In this document: positions 26,821 to 35,093 of the stretch, in pieces
Layout: each line of letters starts with the position of its first letter
How positions within the stretch are numbered: position 1 is the first letter of the stretch
From: Candidatus Coprovivens excrementavium
GTDB lineage: Bacteria > Bacillota_I > Bacilli_A > RF39 > UBA660
Length of the DNA stretch: 64,000 nt
Reading direction: 5' to 3'
Assembly (NCBI GenBank): GCA_944363975.1
Contig: CALVVU010000002.1
Span: 62,001 to 126,000 of the forward strand
Made by a program: the position numbers and the translations under genes
The notes under the pieces: generated by a model
What the model was told of the DNA's origin: nothing
Seen by the model: the letters and a program-made list of their open reading frames with translations, nothing else
Databases searched by the model: none

Positions 26821-27163
26821 GACAGGTTGATCTTTGACAATTTATTATTCATTCATCAAATACATTCTTATTAAAAGTAGCACACCAGTAAGTACGCTTG
26901 ACGATAAATACTTGACTGAAAAATTAAGTAGCACTTAATAATGCGATGAGATTTAATAAGGATAATGATACTTCCGTTCAGCGATAGACTAAATCAATCG
27001 GAGCGGCTCTGTGAGAACTACAGCTGAGGTGAAATTCCTATGGAACTGATTAGCTATCAGTCGTTTGATGACTTCCCATACTTAGGGGTTCGAGGAAAAA
27101 TATAAGTATAAAAAAATAAAATAACAAAGCACCAATACGAAAAGTTGGTGCTTTATTATTTTT
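26821..27163 (+). ncRNA. Candidate structured noncoding RNA of the island
   Basis: About 340 bases with no credible reading frame lie between two strong terminators. Base composition rises in G and C at 26990-27100, unlike the AT-rich coding flanks. Local pairings are visible: CTGATTAGCTATCAG (27045-27059) self-pairs at its ends, ATACTTA (27079-27085) pairs with TAAGTAT (27104-27110), and the unit ends in the terminator at 27126-27163. Two TTGACA boxes (26819 and 26834) are candidate promoter parts, but no clear -10 follows. I do not recognise the RNA family. Position before the recombinase suggests a role in element control. Confidence 0.5.
27126..27163 (+). terminator. Intrinsic terminator of the candidate RNA
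   Basis: AAAGCACCAA (27126-27135) pairs perfectly with TTGGTGCTTT (27145-27154), followed by ATTATTTTT. Confidence 0.9.
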
Positions 27164-27178
27164 AGAAAAGAGGAAATT

Positions 27179-27372
27179 ATGAAAAAAATTATAATGAAAA
27201 AATAATAGAAACAAAAATAACAGAATTTAATTTAAAAGCAAATAATAAAAAGGATGCATTAGAACAAGTAACAGATTTAATAAATAATAGTATTATTTTA
27301 GAACATAAAGATGTAAAAAAAGTTACAAATAGAGAAATAAGAATAAAGAGAAATAGAAGAGATAAAATATGA
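27179..27372 (+). pseudogene. Small element gene with a poly-A frameshift
   Basis: The ATG at 27179 follows an AGAGGAAA ribosome site but its frame stops after eight codons. If the run of A at 27182-27188 had one more A, the frame would read MKKNYNEKIIETKITEFNLK and continue for about 65 residues to a TGA at 27370 (end RNRRDKI). That TGA overlaps the next start codon as ATGA, the usual coupling. It is either a decayed gene or one read by slippage. The product resembles small basic proteins carried next to recombinases in conjugative elements. Confidence 0.65.
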
Positions 27373-27509
27373 GCACATATTTTGATATAAAGTTTATAAA
27401 ATATCTTTTGAACTTGAAAATACTAAATTATTTAAAAGAGAATAATCACATAGATGCAGAAACTTATAAAAAGTCAATTGTGGAAATTGAGAAAATTGCA
27501 CAATCGTAA
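27369..27509 (+). CDS. SHOCT-like small protein
   Basis: 46 residues: MSTYFDIKFIKYLLNLKILN, then YLKENNHIDAETYKKSIVEIEKIAQS. The second half has the short-helix pattern of SHOCT domains (a leucine-rich helix, a turn with I-D-x-E-x-Y, then a lysine-rich helix). Such small proteins often precede large serine recombinases in Clostridia-type elements. It overlaps the preceding frame by four bases (ATGA). Confidence 0.6.
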   Translation: MSTYFDIKFIKYLLNLKILNYLKENNHIDAETYKKSIVEIEKIAQS

Positions 27510-27556
27510 ATTCTTTCTAAAAATTTTAAAATTCGGTTAACAAGGAGAGAAAAGAT

Positions 27557-29351
27557 ATAGAAATAACATTGATAAAAAAAAGTGATGAAAGAATTGATAG
27601 AAAAACTAAAAGACCATTTGGTAGATTAAAAGTAACTGCATATTAGAGTAAGTACAGATAACGAAGAACAATTAAATAGTTATGAATCACAAAAAAGTTA
27701 CTATATGGAAAAGATAGTATCAAATCCAGAATGGAGTTTTGCAGGCTTATATGCTGATGAAGGTATATCAGGAACAAAAGACTACAAAAGAGAAGGTTTC
27801 ATGAAAATGATAGGAGATGCCATGGAAGGTAAATTTGGTTTGATTCTAACAAAATCAATATCCAGGTTTGCAAGAAATACATTAGATACATTAAAGTATG
27901 TAAAAATGTTAAAAGAAAGAAACATAGCAATTCTATTTGAAGAAGAAAATATTAATACCTTAGATATGACAGGAGAACTATTACTGACTGTACTAAGTTC
28001 AGTAGCACAACAAGAAAGTGAAACGATTTCATCTCATGTTAAATTAGGATTTAAGATGAAATCTGAAAGAGGAGAACTTATAGGATTTAATGATTGTTTC
28101 GGTTACCATTATGATAGTGAAACAAATACAATGACATTACTAGAAGAAGAAGTTCCCATAGTAAAGCTTATATTTAAAAAATATTTGGAAGTACACGGAA
28201 GTGATTATATTGCAAAAATGCTAACTGAAATGGAAATTAAAACACCAAAATCAGCCAAAAAATGGTGCACAAGTACAATTAGAGGAATACTAAGGAATGA
28301 AAAGTATATAGGTGATGTATTACAAGGAAAATCATATACAATTGATCCAATATCACAAAAAAGAGTTAAGAACTTAGGAGAATCAGACCAGTACTATATT
28401 AAAAATCATCATGAACCTATAATAAGTAGAGAAGACTTCGAAAGAGTTCAAGAGATAATGAAAGATAGAGTTGGATTAAGAGCTACAGGAAGAAGATTAG
28501 GTAATGTAGGTAGAAAATTTACTTTTAGTAGTAGAATAAAATGTGGTTTTTGTGGAGGCACGTATTCAATAAGAAAATCGTATACAAAAGCAGGAGGGGT
28601 AACAATCTGGGATTGTATGACTGATACATCGTTCGGAACACGTTTTTGTCCTAATAGTAAAGCTATGAGGGAAAACTTATTAGAAAATGCATTTATAGAT
28701 GTTTATCACTTGATATGTAAAAGTAAAGAATTAAACATAGAAAACTTAATCGATATAATAACAAATGCTCAATCTGATAATGAAATAAAAAATAAATTAA
28801 CCAGCTTTGAAACAACATTGAAAAATTTACAAGATAAAGATAAAAAATTAGTGGAACTATTATTAGATAATACAACTGATAAATTTACATATAATGAAAG
28901 AAAAAAAGAACTGAAAGAAAAAATTGATAAAGTTAATGTTGATATAGAAAGATACACCTTACTTTTAGAAGATGAAGAAAGAATAGAACGTGGTTAAGAA
29001 AAGTTAAAAAAAATATTATCAAGTCAGAAGGTTCTTGAAGGATTTGATAGAGATGTATTTGATGCCTTAATCGATTATATAATTATAGGAGGATACATAG
29101 ATGGTGAAAAAGATGACTGTTTATTAAGATTTGTCTGTAAGACGCATTTTAACGAAACCAAAAGAAGTGATTTAACAGAAGAATTTATTAAGAAGAATAG
29201 TAATATAGTTAATGGAGAAAGTGAAGGATTAATTTTGCTATCTGAATTCTATAGTAATCAACCATACAATATTTTCTATAAAGATGAAACTGGTAGAATG
29301 CAAAAGAAAATGATGGATAGAATAAAAGTTAGAGTAGAGATAGAAAAATAG
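27557..29351 (+). pseudogene. Large serine recombinase (TnpX/ICE type), broken in three places
   Basis: The family is clear: resolvase domain with RVSTD (catalytic Ser codon 27651-27653), SRFARN and QQESE; a recombinase domain with GYHYD and TIRGILRNEKYIGDVLQGK; a zinc ribbon CGFCGG...FCPN; then a coiled coil and C-terminal tail. The lesions are an ATA where the ribosome site (27542-27548) places the start codon (27557), a +1 or -2 frame change at 27641-27646 separating KVTAY from IRVSTD, and an in-frame TAA at 28995-28997 after which the same frame continues to 29351 (EKLKKILSSQ...KVRVEIEK). The longest open part starts at 27705 and lacks the catalytic serine. It would have integrated and excised the island. 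Confidence 0.9.
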
Positions 29352-29373
29352 TAACAAGAGAAATAATAAAGTG

Positions 29374-29382
29374 TGATATAAT
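29374..29382 (+). promoter_or_regulatory. Extended -10 promoter (TGATATAAT)
   Basis: TG-A-TATAAT lies 51 bases upstream of the start codon at 29434 and just after the recombinase remnant. Confidence 0.6.
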
Positions 29383-29433
29383 AGACAACAATTAATATCG
29401 TTTTATATGATATTTTTTGTTTGGAGGAAAAAT

Positions 29434-30693
29434 ATGGAAATATCAATAATTGAATGGCTAATACTTATAGTGTTAACATTTACAGCAGTATTTTATATTA
29501 TATTTAGTAAACAAGGAAAAGAAAACAAAGTTTTAATTATATTAACTTGGATTGCCTGTATAGGAACTATGTTATTTTTATTTCATTTTCCGTCAGATGG
29601 GAAAAAACTAAGTTCTGAAAATTATTTTTTAGGAATTGCTCAAATGCTTGGTGGATTATTAACGGTAATAGGAGTATATCTAACAATAAAGCAAGAAGAA
29701 AAGATAAGAAAGTCTGACGAAAAGAATTATGACAATAAAATTAAGGAACAATTAAGATTAGAAAATTTACCAGTATTAAAATTTAGCACTAATAACGATG
29801 AGATATCAAATAGTGGAGTAATAAAGTATATTGATTGTACTGAAGAAGAAGATACATATCATAAGCAACTAAATATAAATATAAAAAATGTAGGTTTAGG
29901 ATCAGCACAAAATATATATTTTCAAATAATTATAGGAATAGAGAATAATGATTCAAAAATGGGAAATGTAAATCAAATATTAGAACCGAAAGATGAGTTT
30001 ACAGAAACTATATATTTTCGAATTCCAAAAGAAAAAAACGATTTAAATAAAAGAATAACTATTGTAGTATTTTATTCTGACTTATTAAACAACAATTATG
30101 TTCAAGTTCTAGATGGAAATATCGGTATAACTCGCTGTGAATCAGATGGAATAGTAGAATACAATCCAGGAATATATGCATCAGCGAATAACTCATATGA
30201 AAGAATAGGAGAAAATTATAAATACGAATTACCAGAAGAAGTAGTAGAATCTGAAAAAAACAGAATAGAATACGAAAAAAAACAAGAAGAAATAAGAAAA
30301 AGAATCACAGATGAGAAAATAGAAAAGATAAATGAAATAACGAGTGAATATTTCTTGCAAAGCAAATATCTTGAAGACATAATTAAAGAACAAATAAAAA
30401 CAATAACAATATGTAGTGGTTGTGGTGATACAGAAGACTATGAGCTTGTTCGAAAAAATATTTACAGAGTTAAGTTAATGGAAATGATAGGAATTAGTCA
30501 AAATGAAGATATAAAATGTGTAACAGATGTTTTGGTAAATATACAAACTGGTAACATAAAAACGATAAATAAAAAAGTATATTTTGTAAAACCTAAAAAA
30601 ATTAATAAATTTATACAAATGAAAATTAAAAGAATAATAAAAAAAGAATTAAAAAAGCAACAAAAGAAAGAAAAAAAACTATATAATTTTTAG
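29434..30693 (+). CDS. Island cargo membrane protein of unknown function
   Basis: About 419 residues from ATG 29434 with GGAGG upstream; the frame opens at 29407 without a site. Three hydrophobic spans (about 3-25, 33-50 and 62-82) are followed by a large cytoplasmic part: a strand-rich domain (about 105-250, with NIKNVGLGSAQNIYF), a charged coiled coil (about 262-330), a CSGCG motif, and a lysine-rich end. I do not recognise it. It has its own promoter and lies between the recombinase and the right junction, the usual place for cargo; a defence role is possible but unsupported. Confidence 0.6.
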   Translation: MEISIIEWLILIVLTFTAVFYIIFSKQGKENKVLIILTWIACIGTMLFLFHFPSDGKKLSSENYFLGIAQMLGGLLTVIGVYLTIKQEEKIRKSDEKNYDNKIKEQLRLENLPVLKFSTNNDEISNSGVIKYIDCTEEEDTYHKQLNINIKNVGLGSAQNIYFQIIIGIENNDSKMGNVNQILEPKDEFTETIYFRIPKEKNDLNKRITIVVFYSDLLNNNYVQVLDGNIGITRCESDGIVEYNPGIYASANNSYERIGENYKYELPEEVVESEKNRIEYEKKQEEIRKRITDEKIEKINEITSEYFLQSKYLEDIIKEQIKTITICSGCGDTEDYELVRKNIYRVKLMEMIGISQNEDIKCVTDVLVNIQTGNIKTINKKVYFVKPKKINKFIQMKIKRIIKKELKKQQKKEKKLYNF

Positions 30694-30817
30694 ATAAAAA
30701 TTATCTGCTTGAAGTAATATCTATAATGAATAGTAGATATCTTAAAAGTAACGAAAATGAAATTTACACTTATAAACACACATGCAAAACTTAGTTATCG
30801 AAAACAAAAAATCTCGG

Positions 30818-30853
30818 CATGTGGAATGTGTATGCGCGCTTGAGAGGCGTTAA
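30818..30853 (+). repeat. Second rlmD 3'-end sequence (internal junction, attR candidate)
   Basis: Twelve codons read HVECVCALERR* and align codon for codon with the real end of rlmD (HIECLVVLYRR*), yet no rlmD gene precedes them. The stretch is rich in G and C (TGCGCGCTTGAGAGGCG) compared with its flanks. It lies 125 bases after the last cargo gene of the first element. The remaining 30694-31130 space has only AT-rich sequence and a short inverted repeat (AATTCAAT/ATTGAATT). Confidence 0.7.
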
Positions 30854-31130
30854 AATCTAATAAATAAAGGAAAAAGCAACTATTCAGTAGGATGTGAAAA
30901 AATAGCAAAAAAATGATATTTTTACTAGTATTAAAAAATTTTTTTACATAAGTTGTTTTAGTAGTATATGTTTCCATATACAGGGTATAGTGGTATTGGC
31001 TGACTAATTCAATTATATAATTTAAAATATAATTTTATTCGACAAATAAAAAATTGAATTAAAAAAATTATAAACACTTTAAATGTAATGAAAATAATAG
31101 AAGAATTAGAAAAAATAGAGGTGTGATAAA

Positions 31131-31730
31131 ATGAAAAAATCAAAAATTTATCTTTTTAAAGATCAAAAAGATTATGAAAAGAAAATAACAGATGATGATA
31201 TTGTAAATGTAATTGGAACAAAGGGTTCGGGGAAAACAACCTCAACTATAAAATATATTAATGATGAAAACTACATTGTGGTTAATTGTGATAGATTATT
31301 AGAACTTCCAGGTGATATTTGTAGGGAAGATATTGAATTATCGAAAATCAGAAAGATGCTTATTGAAAAATATGGCAAGATAATCGAAGGTAAAAATTTT
31401 ATTGATAGCTATTATGATATTGTTTTATATATAAAAAAAAGAAAGAAAAAAGCAATAATCGAATGTAACCTTATTCAAGATATAACTCCAATAACGCAAT
31501 TAAAAGGAATAGTAATTGTTAAAAGAACAGGAATTGTAAAAAGTTTTATACGTTCTGTAAAAAGAGATTACCCAAATAAATACTTTTTAGATAAAGAAAT
31601 AGAAAAACATGGGAAAATTTTAGGAAGATTTTATAGATTAAAAAATATTATTAATAGAAGAAAAAATATTTTTAAATATTATCATAATATAGAAAGAATT
31701 ATTGATGAACTTAAGGAATTTAATCAATAA
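31131..31730 (+). CDS. P-loop NTPase of unknown role
   Basis: 199 residues with a Walker A motif GTKGSGKTT (29-37), a strand VVNCD after it, and a possible Walker B-like strand KKAIIECNLI (about 103-112). The lysine-rich C terminus (residues 140-190) may bind nucleic acid. The layout is kinase-like and close to the C-terminal half of the protein at 42802. It is the only intact gene of the short second element. A phosphotransferase or zeta-toxin-like activity is possible, but no antitoxin partner is visible. Confidence 0.65.
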   Translation: MKKSKIYLFKDQKDYEKKITDDDIVNVIGTKGSGKTTSTIKYINDENYIVVNCDRLLELPGDICREDIELSKIRKMLIEKYGKIIEGKNFIDSYYDIVLYIKKRKKKAIIECNLIQDITPITQLKGIVIVKRTGIVKSFIRSVKRDYPNKYFLDKEIEKHGKILGRFYRLKNIINRRKNIFKYYHNIERIIDELKEFNQ

Positions 31731-31740
31731 TATATTAAAT

Positions 31741-31868
31741 GATGACAGTGATTTCGTTAAAGTATTGGATTCTAATAGTAATCAAGACTATTTTGTTTTT
31801 ATAAAGTTGAAACTGGGAAGCAAAGAAAAGTTTTAAAAAATAATATTAGAGTTAGAATAGAAGTATAA
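31741..31868 (+). pseudogene. 3' fragment of a second large serine recombinase
   Basis: The frame from 31741 reads DDSDFVKVLDSNSNQDYFVF and then, after a frame change near 31797, FYKVETGKQRKVLKNNIRVRIEV* to 31868. This matches the tail of the recombinase at 27557-29351 (NIFYKDETGRMQKKMMDRIKVRVEIEK*). It lies 108 bases before the third rlmD-like end, as expected for a recombinase gene next to its attachment site. Only the last 40 or so codons remain. Confidence 0.8.
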
Positions 31869-31976
31869 AAATAAACTATATATAACACACATTATACTAT
31901 ATTACAATGTATATTATGAAGTAGTCAGTTACACCAATACATATCAAAACCAACTAGTCATAATATGCAAACAAGG

Positions 31977-32012
31977 CACATAGAAACATATGTTGTCCTA
32001 TCTCGTAGATAA
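31977..32012 (+). repeat. Third rlmD 3'-end sequence (outer right junction)
   Basis: Twelve codons read HIETYVVLSRR*, again matching the end of rlmD with no gene in front. Its AT-rich codons fit the host better than the other two, and the next gene starts 17 bases later, so it may be the original host rlmD end displaced by integration. Confidence 0.7.
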
Positions 32013-32029
32013 AAAAGGAAGTGATTAAT

Positions 32030-32737
32030 ATGTCGAGAGCTTTAATTCTTTTTTCAGGTGGTAAAGATTCATTTTTATCAACTCTAAAAGCCATAGATCA
32101 AGGATATGAGGTAAATATTGTAACTTTTGATAATGGTCAAGAATTAAAAAGTAAAAACGTTATCAAAGAAGCTAAAAGAATACAAAAAAAATATGGCTCA
32201 GATAAAGTAGAAATAATAGGTATAAAAAAAACAGATTCTATATTTAGAGAATTAATCTGTTCTTTTTATAACTATGATATTCAATTTATAAAAGAAAAAT
32301 ATGGTAATATAACTATATCTCAATTTAATTGTTTATCATGCAGATTATCTATGTATATTCTAGCTATTATAATTTGTTTACAAAAAAATATAGATATAGT
32401 TATAGACGGAGCAAGAAAAAGTCAACTATTTGCTATTGAACAAGATAAAATGATTCAAGAATTTCATAAGTTATTTCAAAAGTTTAATTTAGAAATAACT
32501 TATCCTTTATTAAACGAAAAAGATGATTTCTCTATAAAAAATCAAATACTAGCTCATGGATTTGTTCCTAAAACTAATGAAAGCCAATGTTTATTAGGAA
32601 TGCCTATATTAAAAGATGCAATAAATGATGATATTTTAGAAGGATGTTTAAATGTTTATATAAAAGAACTTTATCCTAAAATTGAAAAAATTATAGAAAC
32701 ATATCAAAATATAGATTTTCAGGAGAACTATATATAA
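32030..32737 (+). CDS. PP-loop ATP pyrophosphatase (QueC/ThiI-like)
   Basis: 235 residues from ATG 32030 (AGGAAG upstream; a GTG at 32021 is too close to the site). The PP-loop SGGKDS is at residues 9-14, followed by a Rossmann-like domain with IVTFDNG. A paired-cysteine motif NCLSC (about residues 101-105) and a later Cys (SQCLLG) could bind metal or carry sulfur. The family activates substrates by adenylation, as in QueC, TtcA and ThiI. It overlaps the TudS-like gene by one base, suggesting shared sulfur or nucleoside chemistry. It is not a clear QueC orthologue. Confidence 0.75.
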   Translation: MSRALILFSGGKDSFLSTLKAIDQGYEVNIVTFDNGQELKSKNVIKEAKRIQKKYGSDKVEIIGIKKTDSIFRELICSFYNYDIQFIKEKYGNITISQFNCLSCRLSMYILAIIICLQKNIDIVIDGARKSQLFAIEQDKMIQEFHKLFQKFNLEITYPLLNEKDDFSIKNQILAHGFVPKTNESQCLLGMPILKDAINDDILEGCLNVYIKELYPKIEKIIETYQNIDFQENYI

Positions 32738-33243
32738 TGGATAATCGAAGTAAAAAGTTTATCTTTATTCCTTTTTGTTTAATTGCTCAAGCGTATCAAG
32801 CTCAAGGAATAGTGAAATATGAATGGAAAAGTTCTATAAGACCATTTATCGATTTAATTCTTGACTATGATATTAATATAATTCAAATGCCATGTGCCGA
32901 AGCAGAATTTAATAATAGTCTAATTAGAGAACCTAAAGGAATTTCAAAATATGACACTGAAGAGTTCAATGAACATTGTCAGTCATTAGCAGATAAAGTT
33001 ACAAAACAAATAAAAGATTTAATAGAAGCAAATTATGAAATAGTAGCAATATTGGGAATAGAACAATCACCATCTTGTTGTGTAAATTATATATATACAA
33101 ATAAAGGAATGGAAAAGAGAATGGGATTGTTTATGCAAAAATTATATGAAAAAACAAAAGAATTAAATATTCCTATAATCGGCATAAATAGAAAATATAT
33201 AAATAAATCTTTAAAAAAATTAGAAAAATTATTAACTAATTAA
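32737..33243 (+). CDS. TudS-like (DUF523-type) desulfidase candidate
   Basis: 168 residues with the family motif LGIEQSPSCCVNYIY (about 106-120) and candidate cluster cysteines Cys14, Cys53 and Cys114 or Cys115. TudS (DUF523) enzymes use three cysteines to hold a [4Fe-4S] cluster that removes sulfur from thiouracil-type bases. The short distance to the PP-loop gene (one-base overlap) makes a two-step thionucleoside or tRNA-salvage role plausible, but this is inference. It ends at a bidirectional terminator. Confidence 0.72.
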   Translation: MDNRSKKFIFIPFCLIAQAYQAQGIVKYEWKSSIRPFIDLILDYDINIIQMPCAEAEFNNSLIREPKGISKYDTEEFNEHCQSLADKVTKQIKDLIEANYEIVAILGIEQSPSCCVNYIYTNKGMEKRMGLFMQKLYEKTKELNIPIIGINRKYINKSLKKLEKLLTN

Positions 33244-33260
33244 AATTATTAAGAAAATAA

Positions 33261-33287
33261 AAAACCAATTAAATAATTGGTTTTTTT
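33261..33287. terminator. Bidirectional terminator
   Basis: AAAACCAATT and AATTGGTTTT form a perfect 10-bp stem with an AAAT loop (33261-33284), flanked by A and T, between convergent genes. Confidence 0.88.
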
Positions 33288-34113
33288 ATATATCCATACC
33301 TTCAGAAGCATCAATCGTATAATTACCAGACTTAGACCTAATTAATTGATTATATAATAACTCAAGATCATTATATCCATATACCATTGAATAAACATTT
33401 CCCGAAACTAATTCTAATCGTGGTGCTCTAGTAAATCCAACAAAAGAATGATTAATAATACCATTATCAGTATATTTTAAATTCTTAAATTCAACAGCTG
33501 CATAAGTAACAGTTTCTTTACCAGTAGAATTATTTTTATACGTTTGAGTTATGATAGTATATAAAATATTTGATTTAGTATCTTTACTTACCAATAAATA
33601 TGCACCTACTTTAGACCATTTTTTCGAAACACTAAAATCTGGATCAGAACCATTAGTTGCAAATACCTTAAGATTTTCTAAATCAACAATTGCAGTATCA
33701 AAAAATGTTTTAAGAGAAGTTTCATCTATTTCTTCTAATTTAAAATCGTATTCGCTTTTAGTATTTTCAGCTTTTTCTTTATAATTATCAAAATACGAAT
33801 CAATATTAGAATTAATATTTTCATTATCAAAAATTTTTGAAATAACAGTAACAAAAACTATAATAAATACAATAAATATTACTACAAATACACCAATTGA
33901 AAAAGCAGCAACACCTTTAACTAAAGGTTTACCATATTCATCAACAAATTGATAAGCTCGCTCTAAATTCTTATCAGATAGATGATTATATTTTACTTCA
34001 TCTCTTTGAATATATAATGTCTTGTTACAATACTCACATGTAACAGAAGTATCATTATCGTCAAACTTTAAACCAGCACCACAGCCAGGGCATTTCTTTT
34101 CAATTAATTTCAT
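33286..34113 (-). CDS. Zinc-ribbon membrane protein with extracellular domain
   Basis: 275 residues. An N-terminal zinc ribbon (CPGCGAGLKFDDNDTSVTCEYC, Cys8, Cys11, Cys27 and Cys30) is followed by a short linker, a membrane span (about 69-92) and an external domain of about 180 residues rich in strands. The layout of cytoplasmic zinc ribbon plus outer domain is common in low-GC Gram-positives but has no assigned function. It is convergent with the TudS-like gene and divergent from the ABC transporter. Confidence 0.7.
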   Translation of the reverse strand: MKLIEKKCPGCGAGLKFDDNDTSVTCEYCNKTLYIQRDEVKYNHLSDKNLERAYQFVDEYGKPLVKGVAAFSIGVFVVIFIVFIIVFVTVISKIFDNENINSNIDSYFDNYKEKAENTKSEYDFKLEEIDETSLKTFFDTAIVDLENLKVFATNGSDPDFSVSKKWSKVGAYLLVSKDTKSNILYTIITQTYKNNSTGKETVTYAAVEFKNLKYTDNGIINHSFVGFTRAPRLELVSGNVYSMVYGYNDLELLYNQLIRSKSGNYTIDASEGMDI

Positions 34114-34168
34114 ACTATCAACAACCTAAGATAATTATAACATATAAAAAATATATATTAAATTATGT

Positions 34169-34174
34169 TATAAT
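34169..34174 (+). promoter_or_regulatory. -10 element of the ABC-2 transporter operon
   Basis: TATAAT lies 32 bases before the start codon at 34207, in the divergent intergenic region. Confidence 0.5.
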
Positions 34175-34206
34175 TTATTTATACAATTATATTAAGGAGA
34201 TAATAT

Positions 34207-35082
34207 ATGAAAAAAACAGTTCTAGAAGTTCAAAACTTAACAAAATACTATGGTAATACTCTAGGTGTTGAAAATTTATCATTAAAATTAAAAGAAGGGG
34301 AAATATTTGGTTTTATAGGTCCAAATGGAGCTGGAAAATCTACAACAATTCGTTCAATAGTCAATTTAATAAATAAAACCAAGGGAAAAGTATTGATTGA
34401 TAATGAAGAATATACCAAAAACAATCTTAATATAAAAGAAAAAATTGGCTATTTACCAAGTGAAATTAATTTGTATGGAGATTTAACAGTAAAACAAATG
34501 TTAGATTTTCATGAAAGCTTTTATAAAAAAAATATTCATTCAAGGAGAGTAGAACTAGTAAAAAAATTTGAATTAGACGAAAAAAAGAAAATAGATACTT
34601 TATCATTAGGTAATTTAAAAAAATTAGGAATTGTTCTTGCTTTTATGCATGAACCTAAAATATTAATTTTAGACGAACCAACTAGTGGACTTGATCCGAT
34701 TATGCAAGATGTTTTTTATAATTTATTAAAAGAAGAAAAGAATAAAGGAAACACAATATTTTACTCAACTCATATATTAAATGAAGTATCAAAAATATGT
34801 GATACAGTTGGTATAATAAAAGATGGAAAATTGATTAAAGCAGAAAAAATAGAAGAAATATATAACAAAAGTTTAGCACTTGTTACTATAATATCTCCTC
34901 AAATAAAAGAAATCATAAAAGATTTAAAAATAAATCCAATTATAGTAGATAGTAATACACTAAAATTTAGTAATACATTATCTCCAACTGACCTAATAAA
35001 AAAACTATCCAAATATAAACTAGATAAAATATTAATTGAAGAAGCAACAATAGAAGATTTACTACTACATTATTATAAATAA
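34207..35082 (+). CDS. ABC transporter ATP-binding protein (ABC-2 type)
   Basis: 291 residues with Walker A GPNGAGKST (about 38-46), signature LSLGN (usual form LSGGQ), Walker B ILILDEPTSGLDP and the H-loop STHIL. The C-terminal 80 residues are the extension seen in CcmA/NatA-type exporters. It pairs with the permease 11 bases downstream. The substrate is unknown; related systems export antibiotics, peptides or lipids. The signature's divergence to LSLGN is shared by some family members and need not be inactivating. Confidence 0.92.
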   Translation: MKKTVLEVQNLTKYYGNTLGVENLSLKLKEGEIFGFIGPNGAGKSTTIRSIVNLINKTKGKVLIDNEEYTKNNLNIKEKIGYLPSEINLYGDLTVKQMLDFHESFYKKNIHSRRVELVKKFELDEKKKIDTLSLGNLKKLGIVLAFMHEPKILILDEPTSGLDPIMQDVFYNLLKEEKNKGNTIFYSTHILNEVSKICDTVGIIKDGKLIKAEKIEEIYNKSLALVTIISPQIKEIIKDLKINPIIVDSNTLKFSNTLSPTDLIKKLSKYKLDKILIEEATIEDLLLHYYK

Positions 35083-35093
35083 GAGGTGTAATT

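Larger units (their letters stand above)
12071..31976 (+). mobile_element. Decayed composite integrated island at the rlmD 3' end
   Basis: The island lies between the rlmD stop codon and a free rlmD-like 3' end at 31977-32012, with another such end at 30818-30853. A broken large serine recombinase gene lies inside each right-hand junction (27557-29351, and a fragment at 31741-31868). Contents are typical accessory genes: a parA stub, an IS3-family insertion, a phage-like repressor, holin, endolysin, collar protein, RHS protein, a sigma-like regulator and a SHOCT-like small protein. No relaxase, coupling protein or conjugation genes are present, so the element is not self-mobile as seen. Two stacked integrations (12071-30817 and 30854-31976) explain the pattern. 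Confidence 0.7.

Noticed and set aside
26821-27163. Group II intron domain V or a tmRNA end
   Set aside because: The GAGCGG and GGTTCGA strings look suggestive, but the characteristic domain V hairpin, intron-encoded protein and tRNA-like acceptor stem are missing.
27705-28997. Intact 430-residue recombinase starting at 27705
   Set aside because: This frame lacks the catalytic serine motif, which lies just upstream in the same frame, and stops early; the whole is better read as a pseudogene.
31131-31730. Zeta toxin of a toxin-antitoxin pair
   Set aside because: A Walker A motif is present, but there is no upstream epsilon-like antitoxin and the fold match is too weak; only a 12-codon frame precedes it.
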